Positions 7,935 through 16,771 of a DNA stretch of 47,769 nt are shown in pieces (position 1 is the first letter of the stretch; each line of letters begins with the position of its first letter). Source of the DNA: Gemmatimonadales bacterium (lineage in GTDB: Bacteria > Gemmatimonadota > Gemmatimonadetes > Longimicrobiales > Gaopeijiaceae); contig REBS01000136.1 of assembly GCA_007692605.1 (NCBI GenBank), positions 1 to 47,769 on the forward strand. The letters are read 5' to 3'. The notes under the pieces were generated by a model. The model saw only the letters and a program-made list of their open reading frames with translations. It was not told the origin of the DNA and ran no database searches. The translations under genes were made by a program, and so were the position numbers.

Positions 7935-9247
7935 GGCCCATGCGGAGTGGTGCTCCCGAGACCGAGGCGTTCGCGCTGCGTGACGACCTGGTGCGCTGGA
8001 TGCGCGAGCCGGATCCCGCCGGGTTCGGCGCGCTCGCGCTCCGGGTGCTGCGCTTTCAGGCCGCCGAGAATCCGGTCTATCGTGCGCTCGTTCGTGCCCG
8101 GGGGCTGGACCCCGCGCGGATCGACCGGTGGGAGGACTTCCCGCCCCTCCCCGCCCGGGCCTTCCGCGAGTTTTCCGTCTACTGCGGACCCCCCGGATCC
8201 GAGGAGGCGCGGTTCCTGACGAGCGGCACCACCACCCGGTTCTCCGCCGCCACCCGGCCGGCCGCCGGAGCCCTGGAAGGGTCGGGGGCATCGGCGGCGA
8301 GAGAGGCGGGGCGGGGTCTGCACTGCGTCCGGGACCTCTCGATCTATCGCACCTCGCTGCTCGTGCAGGCCGAGCGGTACCTGGCCCACCCCCGCCCGCG
8401 AAGGGTCCTGGCCCTCCTCCCCTCACCGGGGGATCGTCCGGACTCCTCGCTCGTGCACATGGCGGGCGTCTTCCACCAGGAGTGGGATGACGGGAGAGGG
8501 GGATTTTTCGCCAACCCCGGGTGGGAGCTTCGCCGCGACGCCTTCCGGAGTGCTCTCGACGATGCCCGACGGGACGGGGTCCCGACCCTCCTGATCGGAA
8601 CGGCCTTCGCCTGGGTCCACTGGCTCGAAGGGAGAGAGTCGATCGAGGAAGATCGCATCTCCCTGACCGGCGGGGACCGGATCGGCCTCCCCGAGGGCAG
8701 TGTCCTGGTCGAGACCGGCGGCTTCAAGGGGCGGAGTCGACGGGTGCCCCGCGAGGAGCTCTACGCTGCGCTCGCCAGGCGTCTGGGAATTCCCGGCCGG
8801 CGGATCGTGAACGAGTACGGAATGACCGAGATGCTCTCGCAGTTCTACGAGCCGGTGCTGCTTGAGGCCGATGGCCCCGCACGGACACGGACCGCCGGGG
8901 CGTCGTCGATGGGGCTCGATACGCCCGACCCGCTCGAGGACCGTTGGCACGAGGGTCCCCCCTGGGTGCGGACACGTGTCCTGGATCCTGTCACCCTCGA
9001 TCCGGTCGAGACGGGAGCGCCGGGACTGCTCTGTCATCTGGACCTGGCGAACCTCTTTTCGGCCTCGTACCTCCTGACCGAGGACCGGGGCGTGTCGCTC
9101 GGGCAGCCGAGCGGGTCGCTCGAGGTACCCGATGCCGGGGTGCGGGACCGGGGGGCCGCATTCCGCCTGATCGGTCGGGCACCCGGCGCCGAGGCCCGGG
9201 GGTGCTCGCTCGTGATGGAGGCGCTGCTCGAGGAAACCCGTGGCTGA
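7931..9247 (+). CDS. luxE: LuxE-like acyl-protein synthetase
   Basis: A 438-residue member of the LuxE family (an ANL-superfamily branch), which activates fatty acids with ATP and hands the acyl group to the reductase LuxC. Visible motifs are the nucleotide-binding loop FLTSGTTT (TSGTTT at residues 97-102) and the adenylation signature NEYGMTEMLSQFY (YGMTE at 296-300). The C-terminal part contains the LLCHLDLANLFSASYLLTEDRG region typical of the lid. Translation probably starts at the GTG overlapping the upstream stop codon; an ATG three codons later is also possible. It overlaps luxC by eight bases. No luciferase genes (luxAB) are nearby, so the product aldehyde must serve another purpose. 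Confidence 0.85.
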   Translation: MRPMRSGAPETEAFALRDDLVRWMREPDPAGFGALALRVLRFQAAENPVYRALVRARGLDPARIDRWEDFPPLPARAFREFSVYCGPPGSEEARFLTSGTTTRFSAATRPAAGALEGSGASAAREAGRGLHCVRDLSIYRTSLLVQAERYLAHPRPRRVLALLPSPGDRPDSSLVHMAGVFHQEWDDGRGGFFANPGWELRRDAFRSALDDARRDGVPTLLIGTAFAWVHWLEGRESIEEDRISLTGGDRIGLPEGSVLVETGGFKGRSRRVPREELYAALARRLGIPGRRIVNEYGMTEMLSQFYEPVLLEADGPARTRTAGASSMGLDTPDPLEDRWHEGPPWVRTRVLDPVTLDPVETGAPGLLCHLDLANLFSASYLLTEDRGVSLGQPSGSLEVPDAGVRDRGAAFRLIGRAPGAEARGCSLVMEALLEETRG

Positions 9248-10559
9248 GGCTGGTCGGGATCCCGTCACGCGGATTGCCCGGCTGCGGGGAGTCGGTGCGG
9301 AGGCTCTGCGCCTGCGCCCCGTGACCGAGTTGATCCGGGTGCTCGGTGGGGCCGGCGCCCGGTTTCTGGATCGATCCGACCCGCTGCGGGTCGAGGCGGA
9401 GGCCCGAATGCCCGAGGAAGCCGGGGTCTCACCCGAGATGGCCCGGGCGATCATCGAGGGGATGGCCCGGGACTGGACCGCGGACCGGCTCGAGACTCTG
9501 GTGCGCAGTGAGTTTGCGGACCCCGAAGTCCTGGATGGCCCCCGACCGGGCCCGGGGGGAGATCGCTGGATGGCGATGGGGGATCGGTTCGCGTTCCACA
9601 TCGCGTCAGGGAGTGTGCCGGGAGTCGGGGCGACGTCGATGTTGCGGTCGCTCCTGGTGAAGACTCCCCTGCTCCTGAAGCCCGGGCGGGGGGACCGGAC
9701 CCTGCCGCAGCTCCTGGCTCGGGCCATCGGCGAGGCGGACCGGGAGCTGGCCGCGGCGCTCGAGGTCATCTACTGGCCGGGGGGAGCGGGGGGGGCGCTC
9801 GAGGAGGCCGCCCTGGACTGGGCCGAGCGGGTGGTCGTCTACGGGGGAAATGACACGGTGGCCGAGATTCACCGGAGGGTCCGGCCCGGGATTCCGGTCG
9901 TAGCCTACCCGCACCGGGTTTCGGTGGGGATGGTCGGTCGGACCGCGCTGGTCGAACACGGAGATGTCCTGGCCGATTCGGCTGCGGGGGCCGCCGCATA
10001 CTTCGACCAGCGCGGGTGCGTTTCACCTCACATGATCTGGGTCGAAGGAGACCCCGAGCTCGTCCGAGGGTGGGCGGAGGGCGTCGCACGAGCCTCGGAG
10101 CGCTGGGCGGCCTCCCTTCCTCCCGGCCCGATGGAGCCCGACGAAGCGGGGCGAATTCAACAGCGCAGGGCCTCCCTCGAACTGAGGGCGGCGGTCGCCG
10201 CCGAGGAGAGAGGCGCCGCGGACTGCCGGGTGTGGGCGGGGAAGTCCCTTGCGTGGACCGTGGCACTCGATCCGGACCCTGCCTTCACCCCTTCCTGCCT
10301 GGGACGCACGCTTCTGATCAAGCCGATCGAGGCACTGACCGATGTGGTCGGGATCCTGGCTGAGCACAGCCGTGTTCTCCAGTCGGTCGCGCTCGAGGTC
10401 GAAACCGGACGCCGGGACCCTCTGGCGGCGGAGCTGGCCCGTGTCGGGTGCACCCGAATCACGACGTTCGCACGACAGCCCTGGCCGCCGGCGTGGTGGA
10501 AGCACGACGGGCGGGGACCGCTCGAGGTTCTGGTGCGCCGGGTGTCGCTCGAAGAATGA
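9240..10559 (+). CDS. luxC: LuxC-like long-chain acyl reductase
   Basis: A 439-residue LuxC-family NADPH-dependent acyl-CoA/acyl-enzyme reductase, related to aldehyde dehydrogenases. The central region FAFHIASGSVPGVGATSMLRSLL and KTPLLLKPGRGD is the LuxC nucleotide-binding region. The expected catalytic thiol is Cys260 in YFDQRGCVSPHM. In light-emitting bacteria LuxC with LuxE reduces fatty acids to aldehydes; here the same chemistry is expected with an unknown acyl donor. The start is a GTG overlapping the luxE 3' end, so the two subunits are translationally coupled, as suits a complex. It is the last gene of the three-gene unit, followed by 155 bases before the TPR lipoprotein gene. Confidence 0.87.
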   Translation: MAEAGRDPVTRIARLRGVGAEALRLRPVTELIRVLGGAGARFLDRSDPLRVEAEARMPEEAGVSPEMARAIIEGMARDWTADRLETLVRSEFADPEVLDGPRPGPGGDRWMAMGDRFAFHIASGSVPGVGATSMLRSLLVKTPLLLKPGRGDRTLPQLLARAIGEADRELAAALEVIYWPGGAGGALEEAALDWAERVVVYGGNDTVAEIHRRVRPGIPVVAYPHRVSVGMVGRTALVEHGDVLADSAAGAAAYFDQRGCVSPHMIWVEGDPELVRGWAEGVARASERWAASLPPGPMEPDEAGRIQQRRASLELRAAVAAEERGAADCRVWAGKSLAWTVALDPDPAFTPSCLGRTLLIKPIEALTDVVGILAEHSRVLQSVALEVETGRRDPLAAELARVGCTRITTFARQPWPPAWWKHDGRGPLEVLVRRVSLEE

Positions 10560-10714
10560 GTGCGCGGGTGCACGACGAGTGGTGTCGGCGGGCTGCGACC
10601 TGTCGCCGGACGGGGATCCACCGCTATCGTGAGCGGTGCAGATGATGGATGCCGGCGCCGAGGGACGAGGTGGTCGGCCCGGGAATCGAAGATACGGCTG
10701 AGCGAGGAGTCAGG

Positions 10715-12205
10715 ATGAGAATTCGAATCTGGACGTTCGTGCGGGTCGCGGCGTGTGTGGCGACTCTGTCCGCCTGTGCGGAGCCCGATGCGGAGCTCGA
10801 GGGAGACGGCTCCATGACACTCGGCGAGGTGAGCTTCCCGACGTCGTGTGATGCGGCCGTACGGGGCGATTTCGAGCGTGGTGTAGCCCTCTTGCACTCG
10901 TTCTACTTCGCAGCGTCTCGGCAGACCTTCGAGGGGGTACTGGACCGGGACCCGGAGTGTGCCATGGGCTACTGGGGACTGGCGATGACCCATCGGGGCA
11001 ACCCCTTCGCCGGAGGACCCGCGGCCGAGTCCGATCGCTCCGGTCTGGCCGCTGCCGAGCGTGCGCTCGCGCTGGAGCCGCCGACCGATCGGGAGCAGGG
11101 ATACGTCGACGCGGTGCTGGCACTCTTCCGGGAGCACGAGTCCGTCGACTACCGCACGCGAGCGCTCCGCTACGAGGAGGCGATGGACCGGCTGCGGACC
11201 GCTCACCCCGAAGATCACGAGGCGACCATCTTCTACGCTCGTGAGGTCACGGCGAATGCGTCGCCGTCGGACCCGACCTTCGAGCGTCAGCTGCGGGCGA
11301 CGGAGTTGATGGAGCCCCTCTTCGAGCAGTTTCCGCGGCATCCCGGGCTCGCCCATTACATCATCCACGCCTACGACGCGCCGTCGCTCGCCGAGCGGGG
11401 ATTGGACGCGGCCTTCGCCTACGCCGAGATCGCGCCCGATGCCCCGCACGCCCTTCACATGCCTTCGCACATCTTCACCCGGATGGGCTACTGGGCCGAG
11501 TCGATCGAGGCGAACCGTCGCTCGGCCGAGGCGGCGGCCCCGGAATCGGGCGAGCGGCTGCACGCCTGGGACTACATGGTCTACGGGCACATCCAGCAGG
11601 GTGAGTTCGAGCTGGCGGAGTCGGTGCTTGCCGAGGCCGAGGCATTGATCGACCGGGCCGGAATCGACGGGCGCATCCCATACAACGCCGCCGCGATGGA
11701 GGCCCGTCTGTCGCTCGAGAGAGATCGCTGGGATCACGCTGCGGGCCTCGAGGTCCGGTCGGCCCCGGATTCACCCCCCGAAGCGGTGACCCGCTTCGCG
11801 CGGGGGCTGGGAGCGGCTCGATCCGGGGAGCTGGGCGCGGCCCAGGAGGAAGTCGTCGCACTGGCCCGAATCCGTGACGCACTTCGGAGCGCGGGAGAGG
11901 ACGATTGGGCGGAGCGGACCGAGGCTCAGCGCCTTGCCGTCTCGGCGTGGATCGCCCTCGCTCGGGGAGAAGAGGAAGCCGCGATGCGCATGGCCGATGA
12001 AGCGGGTGCGATCGAGGAGCGGGTCGAGAAGCATCCGGTCACCCCCGGCCCCCTGATCCCGGCGCGTGAACTCCACGGAGACCTGCTCATGGCGCTGGGA
12101 CGATACGAAGAGGCCGAGACGGCGTATCGTCGGACGCTCGAGCGGGAGCCGAACCGGGCGCGGACCGAGACGGGACTGGCTCGCGCCACGCGGGAGGGAT
12201 CATGA
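10715..12205 (+). CDS. TPR-repeat lipoprotein
   Basis: A 496-residue protein with a lipoprotein signal (lipobox TLSAC, Cys21) followed by helical repeats over the whole length. Recognisable TPR-like blocks include residues about 50-95 (FSRQTFEGVLDRDPECAMGYWGLA-type), about 150-190 and the C-terminal LGRYEEAETAYRRTLEREPN. Proteins of this form are common extracytoplasmic scaffolds, and no enzymatic motif was seen. The ATG at MRIRIW follows GAGGAGTCAGG; the open frame extends 22 codons upstream without signal-peptide logic. Its TGA overlaps the ATG of the next lipoprotein gene (ATGA), so the two are translationally coupled and probably act together at the cell envelope. Confidence 0.8.
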   Translation: MRIRIWTFVRVAACVATLSACAEPDAELEGDGSMTLGEVSFPTSCDAAVRGDFERGVALLHSFYFAASRQTFEGVLDRDPECAMGYWGLAMTHRGNPFAGGPAAESDRSGLAAAERALALEPPTDREQGYVDAVLALFREHESVDYRTRALRYEEAMDRLRTAHPEDHEATIFYAREVTANASPSDPTFERQLRATELMEPLFEQFPRHPGLAHYIIHAYDAPSLAERGLDAAFAYAEIAPDAPHALHMPSHIFTRMGYWAESIEANRRSAEAAAPESGERLHAWDYMVYGHIQQGEFELAESVLAEAEALIDRAGIDGRIPYNAAAMEARLSLERDRWDHAAGLEVRSAPDSPPEAVTRFARGLGAARSGELGAAQEEVVALARIRDALRSAGEDDWAERTEAQRLAVSAWIALARGEEEAAMRMADEAGAIEERVEKHPVTPGPLIPARELHGDLLMALGRYEEAETAYRRTLEREPNRARTETGLARATREGS

Positions 12206-14007
12206 GGAGTTCGGGTGGGGCGTGGAGCCCACGGCTCCTCGTCGGCCTGCTCGCGCTCGCCACGTTCGTCCTCGCCGCGAGCGGTTGCTCCGAGAAGCGG
12301 GAGGACCAGGCCACGCAGGAGGATCGACTCCCCCAGGTGGAGGCGATCGCGGGGATGACCTCTCCGGCCGAGGGGGAGGCGGCAGAGCCGAATCTCTTCG
12401 CGGCGCCCGACGGATCGGTTTATCTGTCCTGGTTCGAACGGCTGGAGGGTGACGGGTACGCCCTCCGCTTCAGCGTGATGAACCCGACCCGGGGGGAGTC
12501 GTGGAGTGCCCCGCGTACGATTGTCGAGGGCGAAGACTTCTTCGTGAACTGGGCCGACTTCCCCTCGATGCACCAGCTGGCCGATGGGACGCTCGCGGCG
12601 CACTGGCTGGTGCGCAGCGGCTCGGGTCCGGTCGACTACGACGTGCATCTCGCGTGGAGCACGGACGGGGGCGACCGATGGAGTGACCCCGTCATTCCGC
12701 ATCGCGACGGGACCGAATCGGAGCATGGGTTCGTGTCTCTCTTCCCCTGGGACGCGGGCGAGGATGGGGCCGACGCGCTCGGGGCGATCTGGCTCGATGC
12801 CCGCAACCTGGAGCTTGCTGGAACCGAGCAGGCGGACGGGCCTCGGGCCATGTCGCTTCGCTTCACTTCACTGTGGCCGGAAGGCATGGGCGAGGAGGTC
12901 CTTCTCGACGACTACGTCTGCGACTGCTGCCAGACCTCGGCGGCGGTCACCTCGCACGGCCCCGTCGTGGTGTATCGGGATCGAACCGAGGACGAGATCC
13001 GGGACATCTCGATCGTTCGGCATGTCGACGGAGCCTGGACGGAGCCCGCCGCGGTCCACGACGACGGGTGGGAGATCGCCGCCTGTCCAGTGAATGGACC
13101 GATGGTCGCCGCTTCGGGGGAGCGGGTCGCGGTGGCATGGTTTACCATGGCCGGGGGAGAGCCGATGGTGCGACTGGCCTTCTCGGAGGATGCCGGAGAG
13201 AGCTTCGGGGACCCGATCCGCATCGATGACGGGAAGCCGGTCGGGCGTGTGGCGGTGAGCCTGCTCGAGGGTGGCGAAGCGCTGGTGACCTGGCTCGAAA
13301 CCGAGGGCGAAGACGTCGCCTCGGTGCGGATCCGGACGGCAGTGGACAGGGGTGGGCCCGGTCCATCCGAGACAATCGCGATCTCCTCGCCGGGTCGCTC
13401 GAGTGGATTCCCCCGGATGGTGAGGGTCGGGTCGGATCTGATCTTCGCCTGGACCGATGTGACCGGGCCGGAGTCACGGGTTCGGGTGTCGACGGCCCGG
13501 GTCGGGGGACTCGACGGAGAGTCGGGTGGCCTGCGCACGGCCGCAGAGACGGAGCAGGTCGGGGAGATGGCGGACTTCGAGCCTCTCAACCTTCCGGCAC
13601 CCGACTACAGCGCCCCGGACCTCGAGGGGAACCCGGTCGATCTTGCCGAGATGAGGGGTGAGGTGGTGCTCCTCAACGTCTGGGCCACCTGGTGCGCCCC
13701 CTGCCGGGTGGAGATGCCCGACCTCCAGCGTCTGCACGACGAGTTCTCGGGGGATGGGCTGCGGGTGATCGGCGTGAGTATCGATGGTCCCCGCTCCGAG
13801 GCGATGATCGAGCGGTTCCTCGGCGAACTGGAGATCGACTTCATGATCCTGCGGGATCCCGAGGATCGAATCTCGGGAATCCTTTCGGCCCACGCGGTGC
13901 CCCTCACGATCCTGATCGACCGCGAGGGGCGGATGCAGTGGCGCCACCTGGGACCGGTGACGTCGGACGACCCGGTGCTGCGAGCGGTGCTTGCAGCCGC
14001 GCTCTAG
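12202..14007 (+). CDS. BNR/sialidase-like lipoprotein fused to a TlpA/ResA-type thioredoxin domain
   Basis: A 601-residue lipoprotein (lipobox LAASGC, Cys29). Residues about 45-440 form a beta-propeller-like region with BNR/Asp-box-type repeats (LAWSTDGGDRWSDP, LAFSEDAGESFGDP), resembling exo-sialidase-like proteins without a demonstrable sialidase active site. Inside it is a cysteine cluster VCDCCQT (Cys240, 242, 243). Residues about 460-601 are a TlpA/ResA-like thioredoxin domain with WCAPC (Cys498, Cys501) and the cis-Pro segment HAVPLTILIDREG. The thioredoxin domain should act on extracytoplasmic disulfides; the propeller may bind a partner or a metal. The gene is coupled to the upstream TPR lipoprotein. 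The domain fusion is seen in the sequence; its substrate is unknown. Confidence 0.82.
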   Translation: MRSSGGAWSPRLLVGLLALATFVLAASGCSEKREDQATQEDRLPQVEAIAGMTSPAEGEAAEPNLFAAPDGSVYLSWFERLEGDGYALRFSVMNPTRGESWSAPRTIVEGEDFFVNWADFPSMHQLADGTLAAHWLVRSGSGPVDYDVHLAWSTDGGDRWSDPVIPHRDGTESEHGFVSLFPWDAGEDGADALGAIWLDARNLELAGTEQADGPRAMSLRFTSLWPEGMGEEVLLDDYVCDCCQTSAAVTSHGPVVVYRDRTEDEIRDISIVRHVDGAWTEPAAVHDDGWEIAACPVNGPMVAASGERVAVAWFTMAGGEPMVRLAFSEDAGESFGDPIRIDDGKPVGRVAVSLLEGGEALVTWLETEGEDVASVRIRTAVDRGGPGPSETIAISSPGRSSGFPRMVRVGSDLIFAWTDVTGPESRVRVSTARVGGLDGESGGLRTAAETEQVGEMADFEPLNLPAPDYSAPDLEGNPVDLAEMRGEVVLLNVWATWCAPCRVEMPDLQRLHDEFSGDGLRVIGVSIDGPRSEAMIERFLGELEIDFMILRDPEDRISGILSAHAVPLTILIDREGRMQWRHLGPVTSDDPVLRAVLAAAL

Positions 14008-14026
14008 CGCCGCTTGTGCGCGGGGC

Positions 14027-14218
14027 TCAGTCCTCGGACTGCTGTTCGGAACGCCAGACGACCATCTGCCGGGCGCCGGTCGGGTTTTCCTCGACCCGGA
14101 CGGTGAGAAGGTCTCCTTCCTCGATGCCGAGGTCGTCGCGCATGTCCTGCGGGATGGTTATGCGCCCACCGACGCCAACCGTCACTTCACTGTAGTAGCG
14201 CGTCCGGAAGATGGCCAT
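14027..14218 (-). CDS. AbrB/SpoVT (MazE-like) DNA-binding protein
   Basis: A 63-residue swapped-hairpin AbrB-type protein. The core VTVGVGGRITIPQDMRDDLGIEEGDLLTVRVEE matches the SpoVT/AbrB consensus (…GRITIPKEIREKLGI..GD.L.V). The ATG at 14218 is preceded by AAGGAG; the open frame continues far upstream but without conservation. Such proteins act as small transition-state regulators or as antitoxins. No toxin gene follows on the same strand: the next gene downstream, the propeller/thioredoxin lipoprotein, is convergent. It is divergent from the ABC exporter operon, so that operon or itself could be its target; this is inference. Confidence 0.8.
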   Translation of the reverse strand: MAIFRTRYYSEVTVGVGGRITIPQDMRDDLGIEEGDLLTVRVEENPTGARQMVVWRSEQQSED

Positions 14219-14281
14219 CCAGTCTCCTTGCTCTCTGTATGCGGGGCTTACGGGTGCTGTCTCGACGAACCGGATAATGTA

Positions 14282-14294
14282 GGGGGAATCCCCC
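14282..14294. repeat. short G/C inverted repeat in the abrB-like/ABC divergent region
   Basis: GGGGG-AAT-CCCCC lies 64-76 bases upstream of the AbrB-like start, and on the minus strand it is followed at once by TACATT, a weak candidate -10 element. It could be an operator for autoregulation. The rest of the 283-base region 14219-14501 shows no gene. Confidence 0.35.
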
Positions 14295-14501
14295 CCATGG
14301 GAACAGTAGAGTTGCACCGTTGCCGTGCGGGGACGCAGGTAGAACCCCGATGCGACGCGTCCGATCCAACAACCGGGCGAGCCGGTGAAGTTCGGTTGCC
14401 CGTCGCCCGTAGACGCAGTGCGAAGACCACGAAAGTCCGATATCACCGGAGTCCAGAGATATGATTCAGGGACCATGCATGACCGCGGCGAGGGCGAGTT
14501 C

Positions 14502-15470
14502 ATGACCGAGCCCGCCATCCTTCTTCGTGGCGTGGTGAAGGATTTCGGAGAGTTGCGAGCCGTGTCCGAGCTCGACCTCGAGGTCCCCCGCGGGAGCATT
14601 TACGGCCTGCTCGGGCCGAATGGGTCGGGCAAGACGACGACGATCCGCATGATCATGGGGATCCTGGAGCCCGATCAGGGCTCGATTTCGCTCTTCGGCG
14701 GGGACCCGAACCGAAGTCGGCGGGCGAAGGTCGGATACCTTCCCGAGGAGCGGGGGCTGTATCGTCGGATGAAGGTACTGGAGCAGCTGATCTTTCTGGC
14801 CCGACTGCGTGGAATTCCCCGGGCGCTGGCGCGAGAGCGCTCCGAGCACTGGCTCGCGCGGCTCGGGCTCGACGATCGGGCGGAGAAACGGGTCGAGGAT
14901 CTCTCGAAGGGGATGCAGCAGAAAGTCCAGTTCATCGGCACGGTTCTGCACGAACCCGAACTTCTGATCCTCGACGAGCCCTTTTCGGGGCTCGATCCGA
15001 TCAACCAGGATGTGTTGGAGTCGATCGTCTGGGAATTCCAGGAGCGGGGCGCAACGATCCTCTTTTCGACCCATCTGATGGAGCAGGCGGAACGCATGTG
15101 CGAGAGCGTCTGTCTGATTTCCGGGTCGAAGAAGGTTCTCGACGGCGACCTCCGCGAGTTGAAGCGGGCCGAGCGGATGGGAGTCGTGGTGGTGGATTTC
15201 GAAGGCGGGCAGGATTGGGTGGCGGGTCCCGGCGTCGAGGACTTCGACGAAACGCCCACCGGCGTCCGGATTCGGCTCCTCGATGACGCCGACCCTCAGC
15301 CCATCCTCGAGCGTGCCCTGCGTGCCGGGATCCGGATCGGCCGCTTCGAGGTTGCCCAGCCCCGGCTGCACGAGATCTTCGTGAAGCATGCGGGGGCGCC
15401 GGCCGACACCCCTCCGGAAGGGCTTCGGAGGAACCAGGAGCTCGAAGTGGCTTCGGAGGGCCGGCCATGA
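14502..15470 (+). CDS. NatA-like ABC transporter ATP-binding protein
   Basis: A 322-residue ABC ATPase for an ABC-2-type exporter. Walker A is GPNGSGKT (residues 38-45), the signature is LSKGM (134-138) and Walker B is LLILDEP (154-160), followed by the FSGLDPINQD D-loop and the switch His in FSTHLMEQ. The C-terminal 80 residues form the DUF4162-like tail seen in NatA/CcmA-type ATPases. The ATG at MTEPAILL, after GAGGGCGAG, was preferred to one nine codons upstream with a poorer site. Its stop overlaps the permease start (ATGA). NatAB exports Na+ in Bacillus; the substrate here is unknown. Confidence 0.9.
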   Translation: MTEPAILLRGVVKDFGELRAVSELDLEVPRGSIYGLLGPNGSGKTTTIRMIMGILEPDQGSISLFGGDPNRSRRAKVGYLPEERGLYRRMKVLEQLIFLARLRGIPRALARERSEHWLARLGLDDRAEKRVEDLSKGMQQKVQFIGTVLHEPELLILDEPFSGLDPINQDVLESIVWEFQERGATILFSTHLMEQAERMCESVCLISGSKKVLDGDLRELKRAERMGVVVVDFEGGQDWVAGPGVEDFDETPTGVRIRLLDDADPQPILERALRAGIRIGRFEVAQPRLHEIFVKHAGAPADTPPEGLRRNQELEVASEGRP

Positions 15471-16735
15471 GCGCGTCGCCGATGCGAACCGTGCCGATCC
15501 TGATTGCGCGCGAGTACCTCCAGAGGGTTCGCACCAAGGGGTTCGTCCTGGGGACCATCGGAGCCCCGATCTTCCTGCTGGCGATCGTGTTGATCCCCCA
15601 GTTTCTGGCCGGTGACGGGATCCTGGCCCAACGCGAGATCGCCCTGGTCGACCGAACCGGAGTGCTGGCCGAACGCCTGGCCCCGAGGCTCGAGGACGGG
15701 GGGTTCGAGGTGGAGCTCGTGGCCGACGCCGAGGCCGAAGACCGCGCAATCGAGCGGGCGCGGGAGGGCGAGATCTCAGGCGTCCTCGTGGTGGACGAAC
15801 GCACCCTTCAGGATGGCTCCGCGACCTTTCGTGGACTCGACAGCCCCTCGACCCTGCGCCAGATGGCGTTGCGACAGGCGGTGAATCAGACGGCCCTCGC
15901 CGTCCGGCTGACCGATGATGCCGACGCGTCGCTCCTCGCCCTGCTGCAGGGTGGAGGGCTGGAGATGGATCGTCTCGGTGACGAGGAGGATGTCGATGAG
16001 ACCGGGGGGCTTGCGGGGTACGCCGTGGGCTTCATCGGAGCGTTCTTCCTGTATTTCGTGCTCCTGATCTATGGGAACATGGTGCTTCGATCCGTGCTCG
16101 AAGAGAAGACCGGGCGGATTGCCGAGGTCGTGCTCAGTTCGGTGCCGGCGTGGGAACTCATGCTCGGGAAGATCGTCGGTGTGGGAGCGGTCGGGCTCAC
16201 CCAGATCCTGGTCTGGGTCCTTTCGGCCGTGCTGATCCTGAGCCTGGGCGTTCCCGCGGCCATTCCCTTCCTGGGCGAGATGGAGTTTCTGGCCGATCTC
16301 CCGGCATTTCTCCCGAGCGCTTGGGTTCTGGCCTTCTTCATTGTCTGCTTCATCATGGGCTACTTCATCTACAGTTCGCTCTTTGCGGCCGTCGGGGCGA
16401 TGTGTTCGACCGAAGAAGAGGCGCAACAAGCCCAGCTTCCCGTGATGATGCTGATCATCGTGCCCTTCATAATGCTCCTGCCGGTTCTGGAGGCGCCAGA
16501 CACCACCTTCGCCCAACTCTCTTCGCTCTTCCCCTTCTTCACCCCGATCATCATGTTCGGCCGTGTCGCCGTGGGAACCGTTCCGGCATGGGAGCTGGGT
16601 GTATCGGTCGTGGGAATGGCGGCGGCGATCCTGGCGGTGGCCTGGGTGGCTGGGCGGATTTATCGCGTGGGAATCCTCATGCAGGGCAAGCGGCCGACCC
16701 TTCCGGAACTCTGGCGCTGGGTGCGCCGAGCCTGA
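15467..16735 (+). CDS. NatB-like ABC-2 permease
   Basis: A 422-residue membrane subunit. One hydrophobic helix (about residues 26-46) precedes a large extracytoplasmic domain (about 50-175), then five to six C-terminal helices containing VLEEKTGRIAEVVLSSVPAWELMLGKI, the ABC-2 permease coupling region. This topology is that of NatB-type permeases. It is translationally coupled to the ATPase gene and ends in a short inverted repeat shared with the convergent neighbour. Export of an ion or small molecule is likely, but the cargo is not predictable. Confidence 0.87.
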   Translation: MSASPMRTVPILIAREYLQRVRTKGFVLGTIGAPIFLLAIVLIPQFLAGDGILAQREIALVDRTGVLAERLAPRLEDGGFEVELVADAEAEDRAIERAREGEISGVLVVDERTLQDGSATFRGLDSPSTLRQMALRQAVNQTALAVRLTDDADASLLALLQGGGLEMDRLGDEEDVDETGGLAGYAVGFIGAFFLYFVLLIYGNMVLRSVLEEKTGRIAEVVLSSVPAWELMLGKIVGVGAVGLTQILVWVLSAVLILSLGVPAAIPFLGEMEFLADLPAFLPSAWVLAFFIVCFIMGYFIYSSLFAAVGAMCSTEEEAQQAQLPVMMLIIVPFIMLLPVLEAPDTTFAQLSSLFPFFTPIIMFGRVAVGTVPAWELGVSVVGMAAAILAVAWVAGRIYRVGILMQGKRPTLPELWRWVRRA

Positions 16736-16771
16736 CCCCGAGCTCCAGCCCCGGTCCGGGATCCGGTCAGG
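16731..16771. terminator. possible bidirectional terminator between convergent genes
   Basis: CCTGACC (16731-16737) and GGTCAGG (16765-16771) form a 7-bp inverted repeat that contains the stop codons of both convergent genes. A GC-rich internal segment may extend the fold. There is no U tract, so this is a weak call. Confidence 0.3.
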
